Below are positions 1 through 7,031 of a DNA stretch of 12,155 bases, one piece after another. The notes beneath the pieces are model-generated. The model did no database searches. It was not told the origin of the DNA and saw only the letters and a program-made list of their open reading frames with translations. The translations under genes and the position numbers were made by a program. This DNA comes from Betaproteobacteria bacterium. Its GTDB lineage: Bacteria > Pseudomonadota > Gammaproteobacteria > Burkholderiales > Casimicrobiaceae. The stretch covers positions 3,559-15,713 of the forward strand of contig VBCL01000166.1 in the NCBI GenBank assembly GCA_005888865.1, given 5' to 3'. Within the stretch, counting starts at the first letter, position 1. Every line of letters starts with the position of its first letter.

Positions 1-1044
1 CTGGAGATGCTCAAGGCCGGTTACACGAGCGTGGGCGAATTCCACTACCTGCATCACGATCCCGCAGGCAAGCCGTACGCGAATCCGGCGGAAATGGCCG
101 AACGCGTTCGCGCCGCAGCGGCCGCGACAGGCATGCGCCTGACGTTGCTGCCGGTGTTTTACGCCCACTCCGACTTCGGCGGCGCACCACCGCTGCCGGC
201 ACAACGGCGATTCATTCATGATGTCGACAGCTTCCGCGCGCTCTTTAGCGCGCTGGCGCGACAGCGTGGCGACGCGCTGGGCATCGCACCGCACAGCCTC
301 CGGGCGGTCACGCCGACTGAGCTTGGCGAGCTTTGCCAGCTCGCACACGCTGGTGAAGACCGCACACCGATCCACATCCACGCTGCCGAGCAACGCAGGG
401 AGGTCGACGACTGCAGGGCTTGGAGTGGCACATCGCCCGTCCAATGGTTGCTGGACAACGCCGACGTCGACAAGCGCTGGTGCGTCGTGCATGCGACGCA
501 CATGGAGCCTGAGGAAGCGCGAAAGCTTGCTTCGACCGACGCGGTCGCGGGTCTGTGCCCGACCACCGAGGCCGATCTCGGCGATGGCGTATTTCCGGCG
601 GTCGACTATCGCGCGGCGCGTGGACGCATCGGCATTGGCGGTGACAGCCACGTCGGCGTCGATCCTTTTCTGGAGCTGCGGCTGGTCGAAGCTTCCCAAC
701 GGCTAATGCTCAGAAAGCGCAACGTGCTGGCGCGCGACGGTGAATCGAGCGGCCTCGTCCTGTATCAAGCTGCGCTTGCCGGCGGGGCGCAGGCGCTGGC
801 CCAGCCGGTGGGCGCGATTGCCGTCGGTCGTCGCGCGGATCTGCTGGTGCTCGATGGCGACGATCCGGCGCTGGCCGAGCAGACCCCTTCGAGTCTGCTC
901 GACGCGGCGATTTTCGGGCCTGCCCGGCGCGTCGTGCGCGACGTGATGGTCGCCGGACGCTGGGTGATCGGCGAAGGCCATCACGCGGACGAAGAGGCGA
1001 TCCTCGCTCGCTATCGACAGACCATGAAGCGTCTGCTGGCATGA
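1..1044 (+). CDS. hutF: Formimidoylglutamate deiminase, 5' end cut off by window
   Basis: Hydrolyses N-formimidoyl-L-glutamate to N-formyl-L-glutamate and ammonia, in the cytoplasm, in the histidine degradation branch that uses HutF and then a formylglutamate deformylase. The protein belongs to the amidohydrolase superfamily. The reading frame is open from base 1, so the gene is partial: 347 residues are visible, and about 100 N-terminal residues (with the HxH metal motif) lie outside. Visible family marks are EFHYLHHD near bases 37-60, IHIHAAEQ (the second His, codon 379-381, is an expected metal ligand), VVHATHM around 484-504, CPTTEADLGDG around 556-588 and GGDSHV (Asp codon 643-645, expected metal ligand). 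The C terminus returns to the small beta domain (GRRADLLVLDGDDP). The TGA stop overlaps the ATG of hutI. The identification rests on these motifs and on the hutI neighbour. A generic amidohydrolase of the same clade is the only alternative. Confidence 0.93.
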   Translation: MEMLKAGYTSVGEFHYLHHDPAGKPYANPAEMAERVRAAAAATGMRLTLLPVFYAHSDFGGAPPLPAQRRFIHDVDSFRALFSALARQRGDALGIAPHSLRAVTPTELGELCQLAHAGEDRTPIHIHAAEQRREVDDCRAWSGTSPVQWLLDNADVDKRWCVVHATHMEPEEARKLASTDAVAGLCPTTEADLGDGVFPAVDYRAARGRIGIGGDSHVGVDPFLELRLVEASQRLMLRKRNVLARDGESSGLVLYQAALAGGAQALAQPVGAIAVGRRADLLVLDGDDPALAEQTPSSLLDAAIFGPARRVVRDVMVAGRWVIGEGHHADEEAILARYRQTMKRLLA

Positions 1045-2279
1045 TCGCAGCCGAGCCCATGATCGATTGCGATCTTGTCCTCGTCAACGTCGCGCTGGCG
1101 ACGATGCGATCCGGGACGCCGTACGGCGCGGTGCGCGACGGCGCGCTTGCGGTACGCGACGGGCGGATCACCTGGCTGGGCGCGCGCGCCTCGCTGCCGC
1201 GCTCGGTTCGCGCCACCGCGGAGCTCGACGGCAAAGGCGGCTGGTTGACGCCGGGCTTCATCGACTGCCACACGCACCTGGTCTACGCCGGCAATCGCGC
1301 CCACGAATTCGAACAGCGCCTGCAGGGCGCGAGCTATGAGGACATCGCTCGTGCCGGCGGCGGGATCGTCTCGACCGTGCAGGCGACGCGCTCGGCGTCC
1401 GAGGCCGAACTGCTGCGCGCGAGCGAGCCGCGCCTTGCTCGTCTCCTCGCCGAGGGTGTCACGACGATGGAGATCAAGTCGGGCTACGGACTCGATCTCG
1501 CCAACGAGCTCAAGATGCTGCGCGTCGCGCGTGGGCTGTGCGCGGCGCACGGTGTCGACGTGCAGACCACACTCCTCGCCGCGCACGCGGTTCCGCCCGA
1601 GTACGCCGGCCGCGCCGACGACTATATTGCGCTGGTCTGCGACGAGATCATTCCCGCGGCGGTGCGCGAGCGACTCGCCGACGCCGTGGACGCGTATTGC
1701 GAGAGCATCGCCTTTTCGTCGGCGCAGGTGCGAAGGGTGTTCGAAACTGCACAGCGCCTTCGCCTCCCGATCAAGTTGCATGCCGATCAACGCTCCGATC
1801 TTGGTGGCGCAGCGCTCGCTGCGGAGTTCGCCGCGCGATCGGCCGATCACCTCGAGCACAGCAGCGCCGAGGGCATCGCCGCGATGGCGCGCGCCGGCAC
1901 GGTGGCGGTGCTGTTGCCGGGCGCGTACTACTTCCTGCGCGAGCAACGGCCACCGCCCGTCGCCGACTTGCGCGCCGCCGGCGTTTCGATCGCGATCTCG
2001 ACCGATTGCAATCCGGGCACCTCGCCGACGACCTCGCTGCTGCTCATGCTCAACATGGCGTGCACGCTCTTCCGGCTCACGCCCGAGGAGGCGCTCTCGG
2101 GCGTGACGTGCAACGCCGCGCAGGCGCTCGGTGCATCCGACCGGGGCCGGCTGGAGATCGGAATGACGGCCGATCTCGCGCTCTGGGACATCGACGAGCC
2201 CGCGGAGCTCGCGTATGCCTTCGGCGCGAATCCACTCGCGGGGATCGTGCACCGCGGCAATGTCGTGCGCTGGCCTTGA
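1041..2279 (+). CDS. hutI: Imidazolonepropionase
   Basis: Hydrolyses 4-imidazolone-5-propanoate to N-formimidoyl-L-glutamate, the third step of histidine degradation and the one that makes the HutF substrate. It is a cytoplasmic metal-dependent amidohydrolase of 412 residues, a normal length for the family. Visible marks: PGFIDCHTHLVYAGNR with metal ligands H77 and H79; GVTTMEIKSGYGLD at 139-152; AAH at 180-182; LHADQ with H247; ADHLEHSS with H270; and STDCNPGTSPTTS with D322. All expected active-site residues are present. The first ATG gives a 4-base ATGA overlap with hutF, suggesting translational coupling. A second in-frame ATG at 1059 (MIDCDLVLVN) aligns better with the usual family start, and neither has a clear Shine-Dalgarno sequence. 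The product call is secure; the start is uncertain by six codons. Confidence 0.96.
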   Translation: MIAAEPMIDCDLVLVNVALATMRSGTPYGAVRDGALAVRDGRITWLGARASLPRSVRATAELDGKGGWLTPGFIDCHTHLVYAGNRAHEFEQRLQGASYEDIARAGGGIVSTVQATRSASEAELLRASEPRLARLLAEGVTTMEIKSGYGLDLANELKMLRVARGLCAAHGVDVQTTLLAAHAVPPEYAGRADDYIALVCDEIIPAAVRERLADAVDAYCESIAFSSAQVRRVFETAQRLRLPIKLHADQRSDLGGAALAAEFAARSADHLEHSSAEGIAAMARAGTVAVLLPGAYYFLREQRPPPVADLRAAGVSIAISTDCNPGTSPTTSLLLMLNMACTLFRLTPEEALSGVTCNAAQALGASDRGRLEIGMTADLALWDIDEPAELAYAFGANPLAGIVHRGNVVRWP

Positions 2280-2310
2280 CGCGCGCGGCCTTTGCCTGCC
2301 ACATTGGTGC

Positions 2311-2616
2311 GTGGAGCGCTTCTACATCGCGTTCAATCGTTTCGACGCTTACCTCGTCCTGCACCGGTTGCAGCAGGCAGGGATTCCAGCGCACGTCTTC
2401 AACGAGCACATGCAGAGCATCGTCGGCGATGTGCCCCCGGACGTGGCGCAGCCTCAGGTATGGCTGGAGCGTCCCGCCGACCGGTCGCGAGCGGAGACCG
2501 TGCTTGCGGCGTTGCACGCCGAGCGGCAGAAGACCGGCAGCGTCCGCTGTACGAGCTGCGGCGAAGACAATCCGGCCAACTTCGAGATCTGCTGGAAGTG
2601 CGGTCGCGGTCTGTAA
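2311..2616 (+). CDS. DUF2007-type protein with C-terminal zinc ribbon
   Basis: A small cytoplasmic protein of 101 residues. Residues 1-72 (ERFYIAFNRFDAYLVLHRLQQAGIPAHVFNE...) match the pattern of the DUF2007 family, called putative signal-transducing proteins: a strand, a helix carrying residues AYLVLHRL, then GI-A-V. Residues 80-97 form a CxxC...CxxC zinc ribbon (C80, C83, C94, C97; CTSCG and CWKCG). The function is not known, and the zinc ribbon suggests metal-stabilised protein or nucleic acid contact only by analogy. I chose the GTG at 2311 because the conserved domain begins immediately after it. An ATG at 2260 inside hutI would add 17 unconserved residues. There is no convincing Shine-Dalgarno sequence for either start. 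The gene lies 31 bases after hutI and may ride on the hut transcript. It ends 6 bases from the end of the convergent ccmH. Confidence 0.8.
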   Translation: MERFYIAFNRFDAYLVLHRLQQAGIPAHVFNEHMQSIVGDVPPDVAQPQVWLERPADRSRAETVLAALHAERQKTGSVRCTSCGEDNPANFEICWKCGRGL

Positions 2617-2622
2617 ACGCGC

Positions 2623-3141
2623 CTACGCCGCCGCATCGTCCCTGTCGTCGAGTAGCTTGCGCGCGCGCTTCTCGGCCGCGATGTCTGCCTCGCTTGCCGC
2701 GGGCGCCGCCGCGGTGTTGCGCTCGCGTCGGCGCAGGACCATCCACCACACGAACGCTCCCCCCGAGAGCAGCGCGAACGGGCCGAACCACAACATCCAG
2801 GTAATCGGCTTGACCGGAGGATCGTAGAGAACGAAATCGCCGTAACGGGCGACCAGATAGGTCTTGATCTCATTATCGCTCTTGCCGGCGAGCGCGAGCC
2901 CGCGCACTTCGTGTCGCAGGTCGTCGGCCAGATCGGCGTTCGAGTCGGCGAGCGTCTGGTTCTGGCATACGAGGCAGCGCAGCTCGGACTCGAGGCGCTT
3001 GAGCCTCACGTCGAGCGCGGTCATCCCCGGCGCGTTGTCCGCGCCCGAGGACGGTGGCTCCGTTTTGGTCGCCGCTTCCCCCAGGGGCGCAAGCGGGAGC
3101 AGCGCGATCAGCAGCAGCGCCGACGCGAGGCGCGCGATCAC
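2623..3141 (-). CDS. ccmH: Cytochrome c maturation protein CcmH (CycL type)
   Basis: A membrane-anchored periplasmic thiol-oxidoreductase subunit that, with CcmG, keeps the CxxCH cysteines of apocytochrome c reduced for heme attachment by CcmF. It has 172 residues: a signal or anchor segment (about 4-23), then LRCLVCQNQTLADSNADLADDLR with the redox pair C56 and C59, then a membrane segment (about 114-135) and a charged tail. I chose the GTG start at 3141 because it leaves a natural signal sequence, forms a 4-base GTGA overlap with the ccmG stop and has GGAG 8 bases upstream. A longer open frame extends upstream but has no family character. This is the short, single-domain CcmH; the TPR domain (CcmI) that is fused to CcmH in E. 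coli is absent, and no ccmI gene follows. It is the last gene of the operon. Confidence 0.93.
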   Translation of the reverse strand: MIARLASALLLIALLPLAPLGEAATKTEPPSSGADNAPGMTALDVRLKRLESELRCLVCQNQTLADSNADLADDLRHEVRGLALAGKSDNEIKTYLVARYGDFVLYDPPVKPITWMLWFGPFALLSGGAFVWWMVLRRRERNTAAAPAASEADIAAEKRARKLLDDRDDAAA

Positions 3142-3671
3142 CGCTGCAGCTCCCGCACCAGCGGCAGGATCTTCTTCTCCAGCGCTTCCGAGGTCAGCGG
3201 CCCGATCTGCTTGTAGCGCACGATCCCCGCCTTGTCGATGACGAAGGTCTCCGGTACGCCGTAGACGCCGAAGTCGATGCCCACCCGACCGTCGCGATCG
3301 ACGAGCGAAGTCGTATACGGGTTGCCGTTCCGCGCCAGCCATGCGGCTCCGTCCTCCGGCTTGTCCTTGTAGTCCAGACCGTACACCGGAACGATCCGCG
3401 CTCCCGCGAGCTGCACCAGCAGCGGGTGCTCGACGCGACAGGAGACGCACCACGACGCCCAGACGTTGAGCAGCCACACCTGGCCCTTGAGATCGTCGCT
3501 CCCCAGTGACTCGCCAGGCGCATGAAGCTTGGCGAGCTTGAACACGGGAGCAGGCTTGCCGATCAACGGCGACGGAATTTCCTGCGGATTGCGGTAGAGG
3601 CCAATCGCCAGGAACGCGACGAGAATGGAGAAGATCGCGAGCGGGATCGTCCAGCGAAGCGCCTTCAGCAT
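3138..3671 (-). CDS. ccmG: Thiol:disulfide interchange protein CcmG/DsbE
   Basis: A membrane-tethered periplasmic thioredoxin-like protein that reduces the apocytochrome c heme-binding cysteines, probably through CcmH, drawing electrons from a DsbD/CcdA-type carrier not seen here. It has 177 residues. An N-terminal membrane anchor at about 8-26 is followed by a thioredoxin fold with LLNVWASWCVSCRVEHP: the active pair is C75 and C78. The cis-proline loop is GVPET at 138-142, typical of the DsbE/CcmG group. The ATG start is 10 bases after the ccmF stop, and the stop overlaps the ccmH GTG. Its position between ccmF and ccmH is the standard order. Confidence 0.95.
   Translation of the reverse strand: MLKALRWTIPLAIFSILVAFLAIGLYRNPQEIPSPLIGKPAPVFKLAKLHAPGESLGSDDLKGQVWLLNVWASWCVSCRVEHPLLVQLAGARIVPVYGLDYKDKPEDGAAWLARNGNPYTTSLVDRDGRVGIDFGVYGVPETFVIDKAGIVRYKQIGPLTSEALEKKILPLVRELQR
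3150..3153 (-). promoter_or_regulatory. Shine-Dalgarno deciding the ccmH GTG start
   Basis: Minus-strand GGAG lies 8 bases upstream of the GTG at 3141, inside the end of ccmG. It supports the non-ATG start and the 4-base overlap with ccmG. Confidence 0.55.
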
Positions 3672-3681
3672 CGCACCGGTC

Positions 3682-5685
3682 TCAATCCGCAGCCGCGGCC
3701 GCGCCGGATGCGGCGACGGTAGTGGGCAATTCCCTGCGCTTGGCCGCGAAACGATAGCGCCGATCGGCGACGGCGATGAAGCCGCCCAGCGCCATCAAGA
3801 ATGCGCCGCCCCAGATCCAGTCGATGAACGGCTTGAGGTAAATGCGCAGGGCCCAGGCGCCGCTCACCTTGTCGGCGACCAGCGGCTCGCCCAGCGATAC
3901 GTAACGGTCGCCGAGGACGCCGATATCGATCGAGGCGATGGTCATCGCCTGACCCGACGCATTGTAGATTCGCTTCTCCGGCTTCAAGGTCTCGACTAGG
4001 CGGCCCTCCTTGCGGACCTCGACCGTGCCGGTCAGTGCGCGATAGTTCGGACCGGGGCCGGGTTGCACGCCGAGGAACTTGAAGGCGTAGGCGCCGACGT
4101 CGACGCTCTGCCCAACGTCGAGCCCGACGTCCTGCTCGACTTCGTATCCCTTGACCAGGGTCACACCAATGATGAACACCGCCACGCCGAGGTGCGCGAG
4201 CAGCATCCCGTAGTAGGAGGGCGAGTTCGCGGCAAGCTTCGCGACGAGCCCCGGGCGATGCGATCCGGCGAGCCGTTGGTTGAGATGCACGACCGTCGTC
4301 ACCACGATCCACAGCGCGAGAAACAGTCCCGCGGCGATCAGCGGTGTCCAGCGACCGAGAACGAACGGCAGCACTACCGCGGCGGCGATCGCGACCGCGA
4401 GCGCCCAGCGCAGCCGAACCCACAGATCGGGGAGTGTGGCGCGACTCCAGCGCATGAGAGGGCCGATGCCCATCAGGAAGAGCGCAGGGGCGAGCAGCGG
4501 ATAGAAGACCGCGTCGAAGTACGGCGGACCCACCGAGATCTTGCCGAGGTTCAGCGCGTCGAGAAACAGGGGATAGAGCGTGCCCAGCAGCACGCTGGCC
4601 ATGGCGACGGCGAGCAGGATGTTGTTCGCGAGGAGCGCCGACTCGCGCGAGACGATCCCGAATGCGCCGCCGAGACCCACCTTGCCGGCGCGGTAGGCGA
4701 ACAGCGCGAGCGAGCCGCCGATGACGATCGCCAGGAAGAGCAGAATGAACACGCCGCGAGCGGGGTCGGTCGCGAACGCATGCACGGACGTGACCACACC
4801 GGAGCGCACGAGGAAGGTCCCCAGCAGCGACAGCGAGAATGCGACGATCGCGAGCAACACGGTCCAGCTCTTGAATGCGCCGCGTTTCTCGGTGACCGCA
4901 AGCGAGTGGATGAGGGCGGTGCCGATGAGCCAAGGCATGAACGATGCGTTCTCGACCGCATCCCAGAACCACCACCCGCCCCAGCCGAGCGTGTAATACG
5001 CCCATCCGCTGCCGAGCGCGATGCCGATGGTGAGGAACGCCCAGGCCACCGTCGTCCATGGCCGCGACCAGCGCGCCCAGGTCGCATCCAGCCTGCCGCC
5101 CAGCAGCGCGGCAATGGCGAAGGCGAACGCGACGGAGAAGCCCACGTAGCCCATGTAGAGCATCGGTGGGTGGATGACCATTCCCGGATCCTGCAGCAAC
5201 GGATTCAAGTCGCGGCCCTCGTCGGCGGCAGGGATCAGTCGGTCGAACGGATTCGACGTGAACAGCATGAACAGCAGGAAGCCGACGCTCACCAGGCCCA
5301 TCACCGCGATGACTCTGGCGAGGAGCGCGGGCGGCAGGTGGCGCGAAAAAACGCTCACCGCGAACGTCCAGCCGGTGAGCATCAGCGTCCACAACAGCAG
5401 CGAGCCCTCGTGCGAGCCCCACGTCGCCGCGAAACGATAGCGCAGCGGCAGCTCGGAGTTCGAGTTCGTCGCCACGTTCTGGACCGAGAAATCGTTGCCG
5501 ATGAACGACGCGGCGAGACACGCGAAGGCGATCACAACCAGGAAGAACTGCGTGCGTGCGGCAGGCCGCGCCAGCGCCATCAGGCGCGAATCGCCCGATG
5601 CGGCGCCGGCGAGCGGCAACGTCCCCTGGGTGATGGCGACCAGCAGCGCCAGGATCAATGCGAAATGACCGAGCTCGGGGATCAT
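3682..5685 (-). CDS. ccmF: Heme lyase CcmF (as read from its own internal start)
   Basis: An inner-membrane heme lyase of the heme handling protein family. It takes heme from CcmE and attaches it to the reduced CxxCH of apocytochrome c with CcmG and CcmH. From the internal ATG the product is 667 residues, normal for CcmF. Many membrane segments are visible. The WWD heme-binding motif is WGGWWFWDAVENASFMP (235-251). The four expected histidines are present: H172 (IHPPMLYMGY) and H498 (LLAHLGVAVF), the expected b-heme ligands, and H260 and H302 flanking the WWD region. The last membrane segment is near 620-640. The start is supported by a GGAG sequence 7 bases upstream and by MIPELGHFALILAL, the family's usual first residues. 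The frame is also open upstream into ccmE. Confidence 0.9.
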   Translation of the reverse strand: MIPELGHFALILALLVAITQGTLPLAGAASGDSRLMALARPAARTQFFLVVIAFACLAASFIGNDFSVQNVATNSNSELPLRYRFAATWGSHEGSLLLWTLMLTGWTFAVSVFSRHLPPALLARVIAVMGLVSVGFLLFMLFTSNPFDRLIPAADEGRDLNPLLQDPGMVIHPPMLYMGYVGFSVAFAFAIAALLGGRLDATWARWSRPWTTVAWAFLTIGIALGSGWAYYTLGWGGWWFWDAVENASFMPWLIGTALIHSLAVTEKRGAFKSWTVLLAIVAFSLSLLGTFLVRSGVVTSVHAFATDPARGVFILLFLAIVIGGSLALFAYRAGKVGLGGAFGIVSRESALLANNILLAVAMASVLLGTLYPLFLDALNLGKISVGPPYFDAVFYPLLAPALFLMGIGPLMRWSRATLPDLWVRLRWALAVAIAAAVVLPFVLGRWTPLIAAGLFLALWIVVTTVVHLNQRLAGSHRPGLVAKLAANSPSYYGMLLAHLGVAVFIIGVTLVKGYEVEQDVGLDVGQSVDVGAYAFKFLGVQPGPGPNYRALTGTVEVRKEGRLVETLKPEKRIYNASGQAMTIASIDIGVLGDRYVSLGEPLVADKVSGAWALRIYLKPFIDWIWGGAFLMALGGFIAVADRRYRFAAKRRELPTTVAASGAAAAAD

Positions 5686-6135
5686 TTGCCCGCTCCCTTC
5701 GTGGTCACCAGCGTCTGGCGCCTTCTTGACCGCGTCGGCCGCCGCGGGCGGCATGTAGTTTTCGTCGTGCTTGGCAAGCACTTCGCTCGCGTGGAACACG
5801 CCATCCGAGCCGAGCGTGCCTTGCGCGACCACGCCCTTGCCCTCTTTGAAGAGGTCGGGCAGCAGACCAGTGTATGCGACCCGAATGGTTTGCGCCGTGT
5901 CAGTGACCCGGAAATGCACGGTCAGGGTATTGGCCTCGCGTGCGAGGCTGCCGACCTCGACCAGACCACCGATGCGAAACGGGCGGCCTTGCGGCGCTTC
6001 GTGCGTCGCGACCTGTGTCGGCGTGAAGAAGAACACGAGATTCGAGCGGAAGGCGTTGAGCACCAGTCCCGCGGCGATGGCGAGCGCAGCGAGGCCGCCG
6101 ACGATCCAGCCCAGGCGCCGGGTCCGCGGCTTCAT
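3682..6135 (-). CDS. ccmEF: CcmE-CcmF fused reading frame (heme chaperone plus heme lyase)
   Basis: One uninterrupted frame of 817 codons holds a complete CcmE (residues 1-150) followed directly by a complete CcmF (151-817). CcmE binds heme covalently in the periplasm and CcmF takes that heme and joins it to apocytochrome c, so the joined proteins are natural partners. No stop separates them: the linker after HDENYMPP (about residues 131-150) is rich in Ala, Asp, Gly and Lys and runs straight into MIPELGHFAL, the normal CcmF N terminus. The ATG at 6135 overlaps the ccmD stop (ATGA) and has GGAGAGGA 6 bases upstream. Whether the cell makes a true fusion, a fusion plus a separate CcmF from the internal start at 5685, or whether the joined frame is a one-base sequence error cannot be settled here. 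The two halves are described separately. Confidence 0.7.
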   Translation of the reverse strand: MKPRTRRLGWIVGGLAALAIAAGLVLNAFRSNLVFFFTPTQVATHEAPQGRPFRIGGLVEVGSLAREANTLTVHFRVTDTAQTIRVAYTGLLPDLFKEGKGVVAQGTLGSDGVFHASEVLAKHDENYMPPAAADAVKKAPDAGDHEGSGQMIPELGHFALILALLVAITQGTLPLAGAASGDSRLMALARPAARTQFFLVVIAFACLAASFIGNDFSVQNVATNSNSELPLRYRFAATWGSHEGSLLLWTLMLTGWTFAVSVFSRHLPPALLARVIAVMGLVSVGFLLFMLFTSNPFDRLIPAADEGRDLNPLLQDPGMVIHPPMLYMGYVGFSVAFAFAIAALLGGRLDATWARWSRPWTTVAWAFLTIGIALGSGWAYYTLGWGGWWFWDAVENASFMPWLIGTALIHSLAVTEKRGAFKSWTVLLAIVAFSLSLLGTFLVRSGVVTSVHAFATDPARGVFILLFLAIVIGGSLALFAYRAGKVGLGGAFGIVSRESALLANNILLAVAMASVLLGTLYPLFLDALNLGKISVGPPYFDAVFYPLLAPALFLMGIGPLMRWSRATLPDLWVRLRWALAVAIAAAVVLPFVLGRWTPLIAAGLFLALWIVVTTVVHLNQRLAGSHRPGLVAKLAANSPSYYGMLLAHLGVAVFIIGVTLVKGYEVEQDVGLDVGQSVDVGAYAFKFLGVQPGPGPNYRALTGTVEVRKEGRLVETLKPEKRIYNASGQAMTIASIDIGVLGDRYVSLGEPLVADKVSGAWALRIYLKPFIDWIWGGAFLMALGGFIAVADRRYRFAAKRRELPTTVAASGAAAAAD
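5686..6135 (-). other. ccmE: CcmE part of the fused frame (heme chaperone)
   Basis: Residues 1-150 of the fused frame, a normal length for a whole CcmE. Arginine-rich start, a single membrane anchor at about 9-28, then the periplasmic OB-fold domain (FFFTPTQV at 35-42, GRPFRIGGLVEVGS at 50-63, a valine-rich strand series, GLLPDLFKEGKGVVAQG at 90-106). The heme-binding HxxxY motif is intact: AKHDENYMP with H123 (covalent heme ligand) and Y127 (axial ligand). Only the stop codon is missing; the frame continues into CcmF. In the adjacent frame a TGA lies across the ccmF ATG, exactly where the operon's usual ATGA overlap would put the ccmE stop. Confidence 0.9.
5693..5696 (-). promoter_or_regulatory. 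Shine-Dalgarno for ccmF inside the fused frame
   Basis: On the minus strand GAAGGGAGCGGGCAA precedes ATG at 5685. GGAG lies 7 bases from the start codon, good spacing. It indicates that CcmF can be translated on its own even though ccmE reads through. Confidence 0.6.
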
Positions 6136-6287
6136 CGGGCGTCCTCTCCGGACGCGGCAACGCGCGCGTTGCGCAGGCGGGCCCGCACCGCGATGACCTC
6201 CACGACGAGCAGCACCGCGGTCAGCCCGTACGCCCCCCAGACATAGAAGCCATAGCCGCCCATCTCGAAAAATTCGGCCGCGCTCAT
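6132..6287 (-). CDS. ccmD: Heme exporter protein CcmD
   Basis: A small inner-membrane protein of 51 residues that joins the CcmABC complex and is needed to release heme-loaded CcmE. The sequence begins MSAAEFFEMGGYGFYVWGAYG, the typical CcmD start with its aromatic motif, followed by one membrane segment (about 14-34) and a basic cytoplasmic tail (RARLRNAR). It is identified by these features and by its place between ccmC and ccmE. Both ends are translationally coupled: its ATG overlaps the ccmC stop (ATGA) and its TGA overlaps the ccmE start (ATGA). A longer upstream-open frame exists but is a shadow of ccmC. Confidence 0.92.
   Translation of the reverse strand: MSAAEFFEMGGYGFYVWGAYGLTAVLLVVEVIAVRARLRNARVAASGEDAR
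6142..6149 (-). promoter_or_regulatory. Shine-Dalgarno for ccmE
   Basis: Minus-strand GGAGAGGA, 6 bases before the ATG at 6135 and lying within the last codons of ccmD. It supports the chosen ccmE start. Confidence 0.6.
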
Positions 6288-7030
6288 TCCGCCCCCACGA
6301 GGGTGCCCACCCAGGCCGCGCTTTTTTCGCGTTCGAGGATGATCGCCCGTACCCGGGTGAGGGTGATCGCGATCGCGTAGAACCAGACGGAGAAGGTCAT
6401 GATCAGCATCGCGGTCAGCATGATTGCCGCCATCTTCGGCGCAGCGGTGAGGCTCACGGTCGCGCCCTGGTGCAGCGTGTTCCACCATTTGACCGAGAAA
6501 TAGATGATCGGCACATTGATCGCGCCGACCAATGCCAGCACTGCGCTCGCGCGATCGGCCCGGCGCGGATCGTCGATCGAATGACGCAACGCCATGTAGC
6601 CGAAGTAAAGGAACAGCAGGATCAGCTCCGAGGTCATTCGCGCGTCCCACGCCCAATACGTACCCCACGCCGGCCGGCCCCACAGGGCGCCGCTCCACAA
6701 CGCTATCACGGTGAACAACGCGCCGGTCGGCGCCAGCGCCTGCGCCATCATGGCCGAGAGTCGCGCGTTCAGCGTGAGCGACATGCCACACCAAAGCGCC
6801 ATCACCAGATAAATGAACATCGACATCCATGCCGCGGGGACGTGGATAAAGATGATCCGATACGCATCGCCCTGCTGCGCATCGGTCGGCGCGACGACCA
6901 GGCCCAGCCACAGCCCAACGATCGCCAGCAACGCCGCTGCAGCGCCGAACCAGCGCGCAAGCCGCTGCGCCACCGGGAAGAAGGATACCGGCGAGGCGTA
7001 CCTGAACCAATTGATCGAAGTCAAATGCAT
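6284..7030 (-). CDS. ccmC: Heme exporter/delivery protein CcmC
   Basis: An inner-membrane protein of the heme handling family that presents heme on the periplasmic face for attachment to CcmE. It has 248 residues, a normal length, with six visible membrane segments. The WWD motif is WGTYWAWDARMTSELILL (122-139). The two expected heme-ligand histidines are H63 (FIHVPAAW) and H187 (TLHQG). I chose the ATG at 7030 because MHLTSINWFRYASP fits the family start and leaves one base after the ccmB stop. Upstream in-frame codons to 7135 lie in ccmB and look unrelated. The stop overlaps the ccmD start. Confidence 0.95.
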   Translation of the reverse strand: MHLTSINWFRYASPVSFFPVAQRLARWFGAAAALLAIVGLWLGLVVAPTDAQQGDAYRIIFIHVPAAWMSMFIYLVMALWCGMSLTLNARLSAMMAQALAPTGALFTVIALWSGALWGRPAWGTYWAWDARMTSELILLFLYFGYMALRHSIDDPRRADRASAVLALVGAINVPIIYFSVKWWNTLHQGATVSLTAAPKMAAIMLTAMLIMTFSVWFYAIAITLTRVRAIILEREKSAAWVGTLVGAE

Positions 7031-7031
7031 C

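Noticed and set aside
1011..2252. A 413-codon minus-strand frame opposite hutI.
   Set aside because: It mirrors hutI almost exactly in extent and has arginine-rich, domainless content; it is an antisense shadow.
2617..2622. A bidirectional terminator between the convergent DUF2007 gene and ccmH.
   Set aside because: Only 6 bases separate the stops, and no stem with a T-run is visible around them.
4063..6246. A 727-codon open frame on the plus strand, antisense to ccmE-ccmF.
   Set aside because: Its product is an Arg/Glu/His/Gln-rich string with no domain, as expected from the complement of membrane-protein codons in high-GC DNA; the minus strand has clear CcmE and CcmF motifs.
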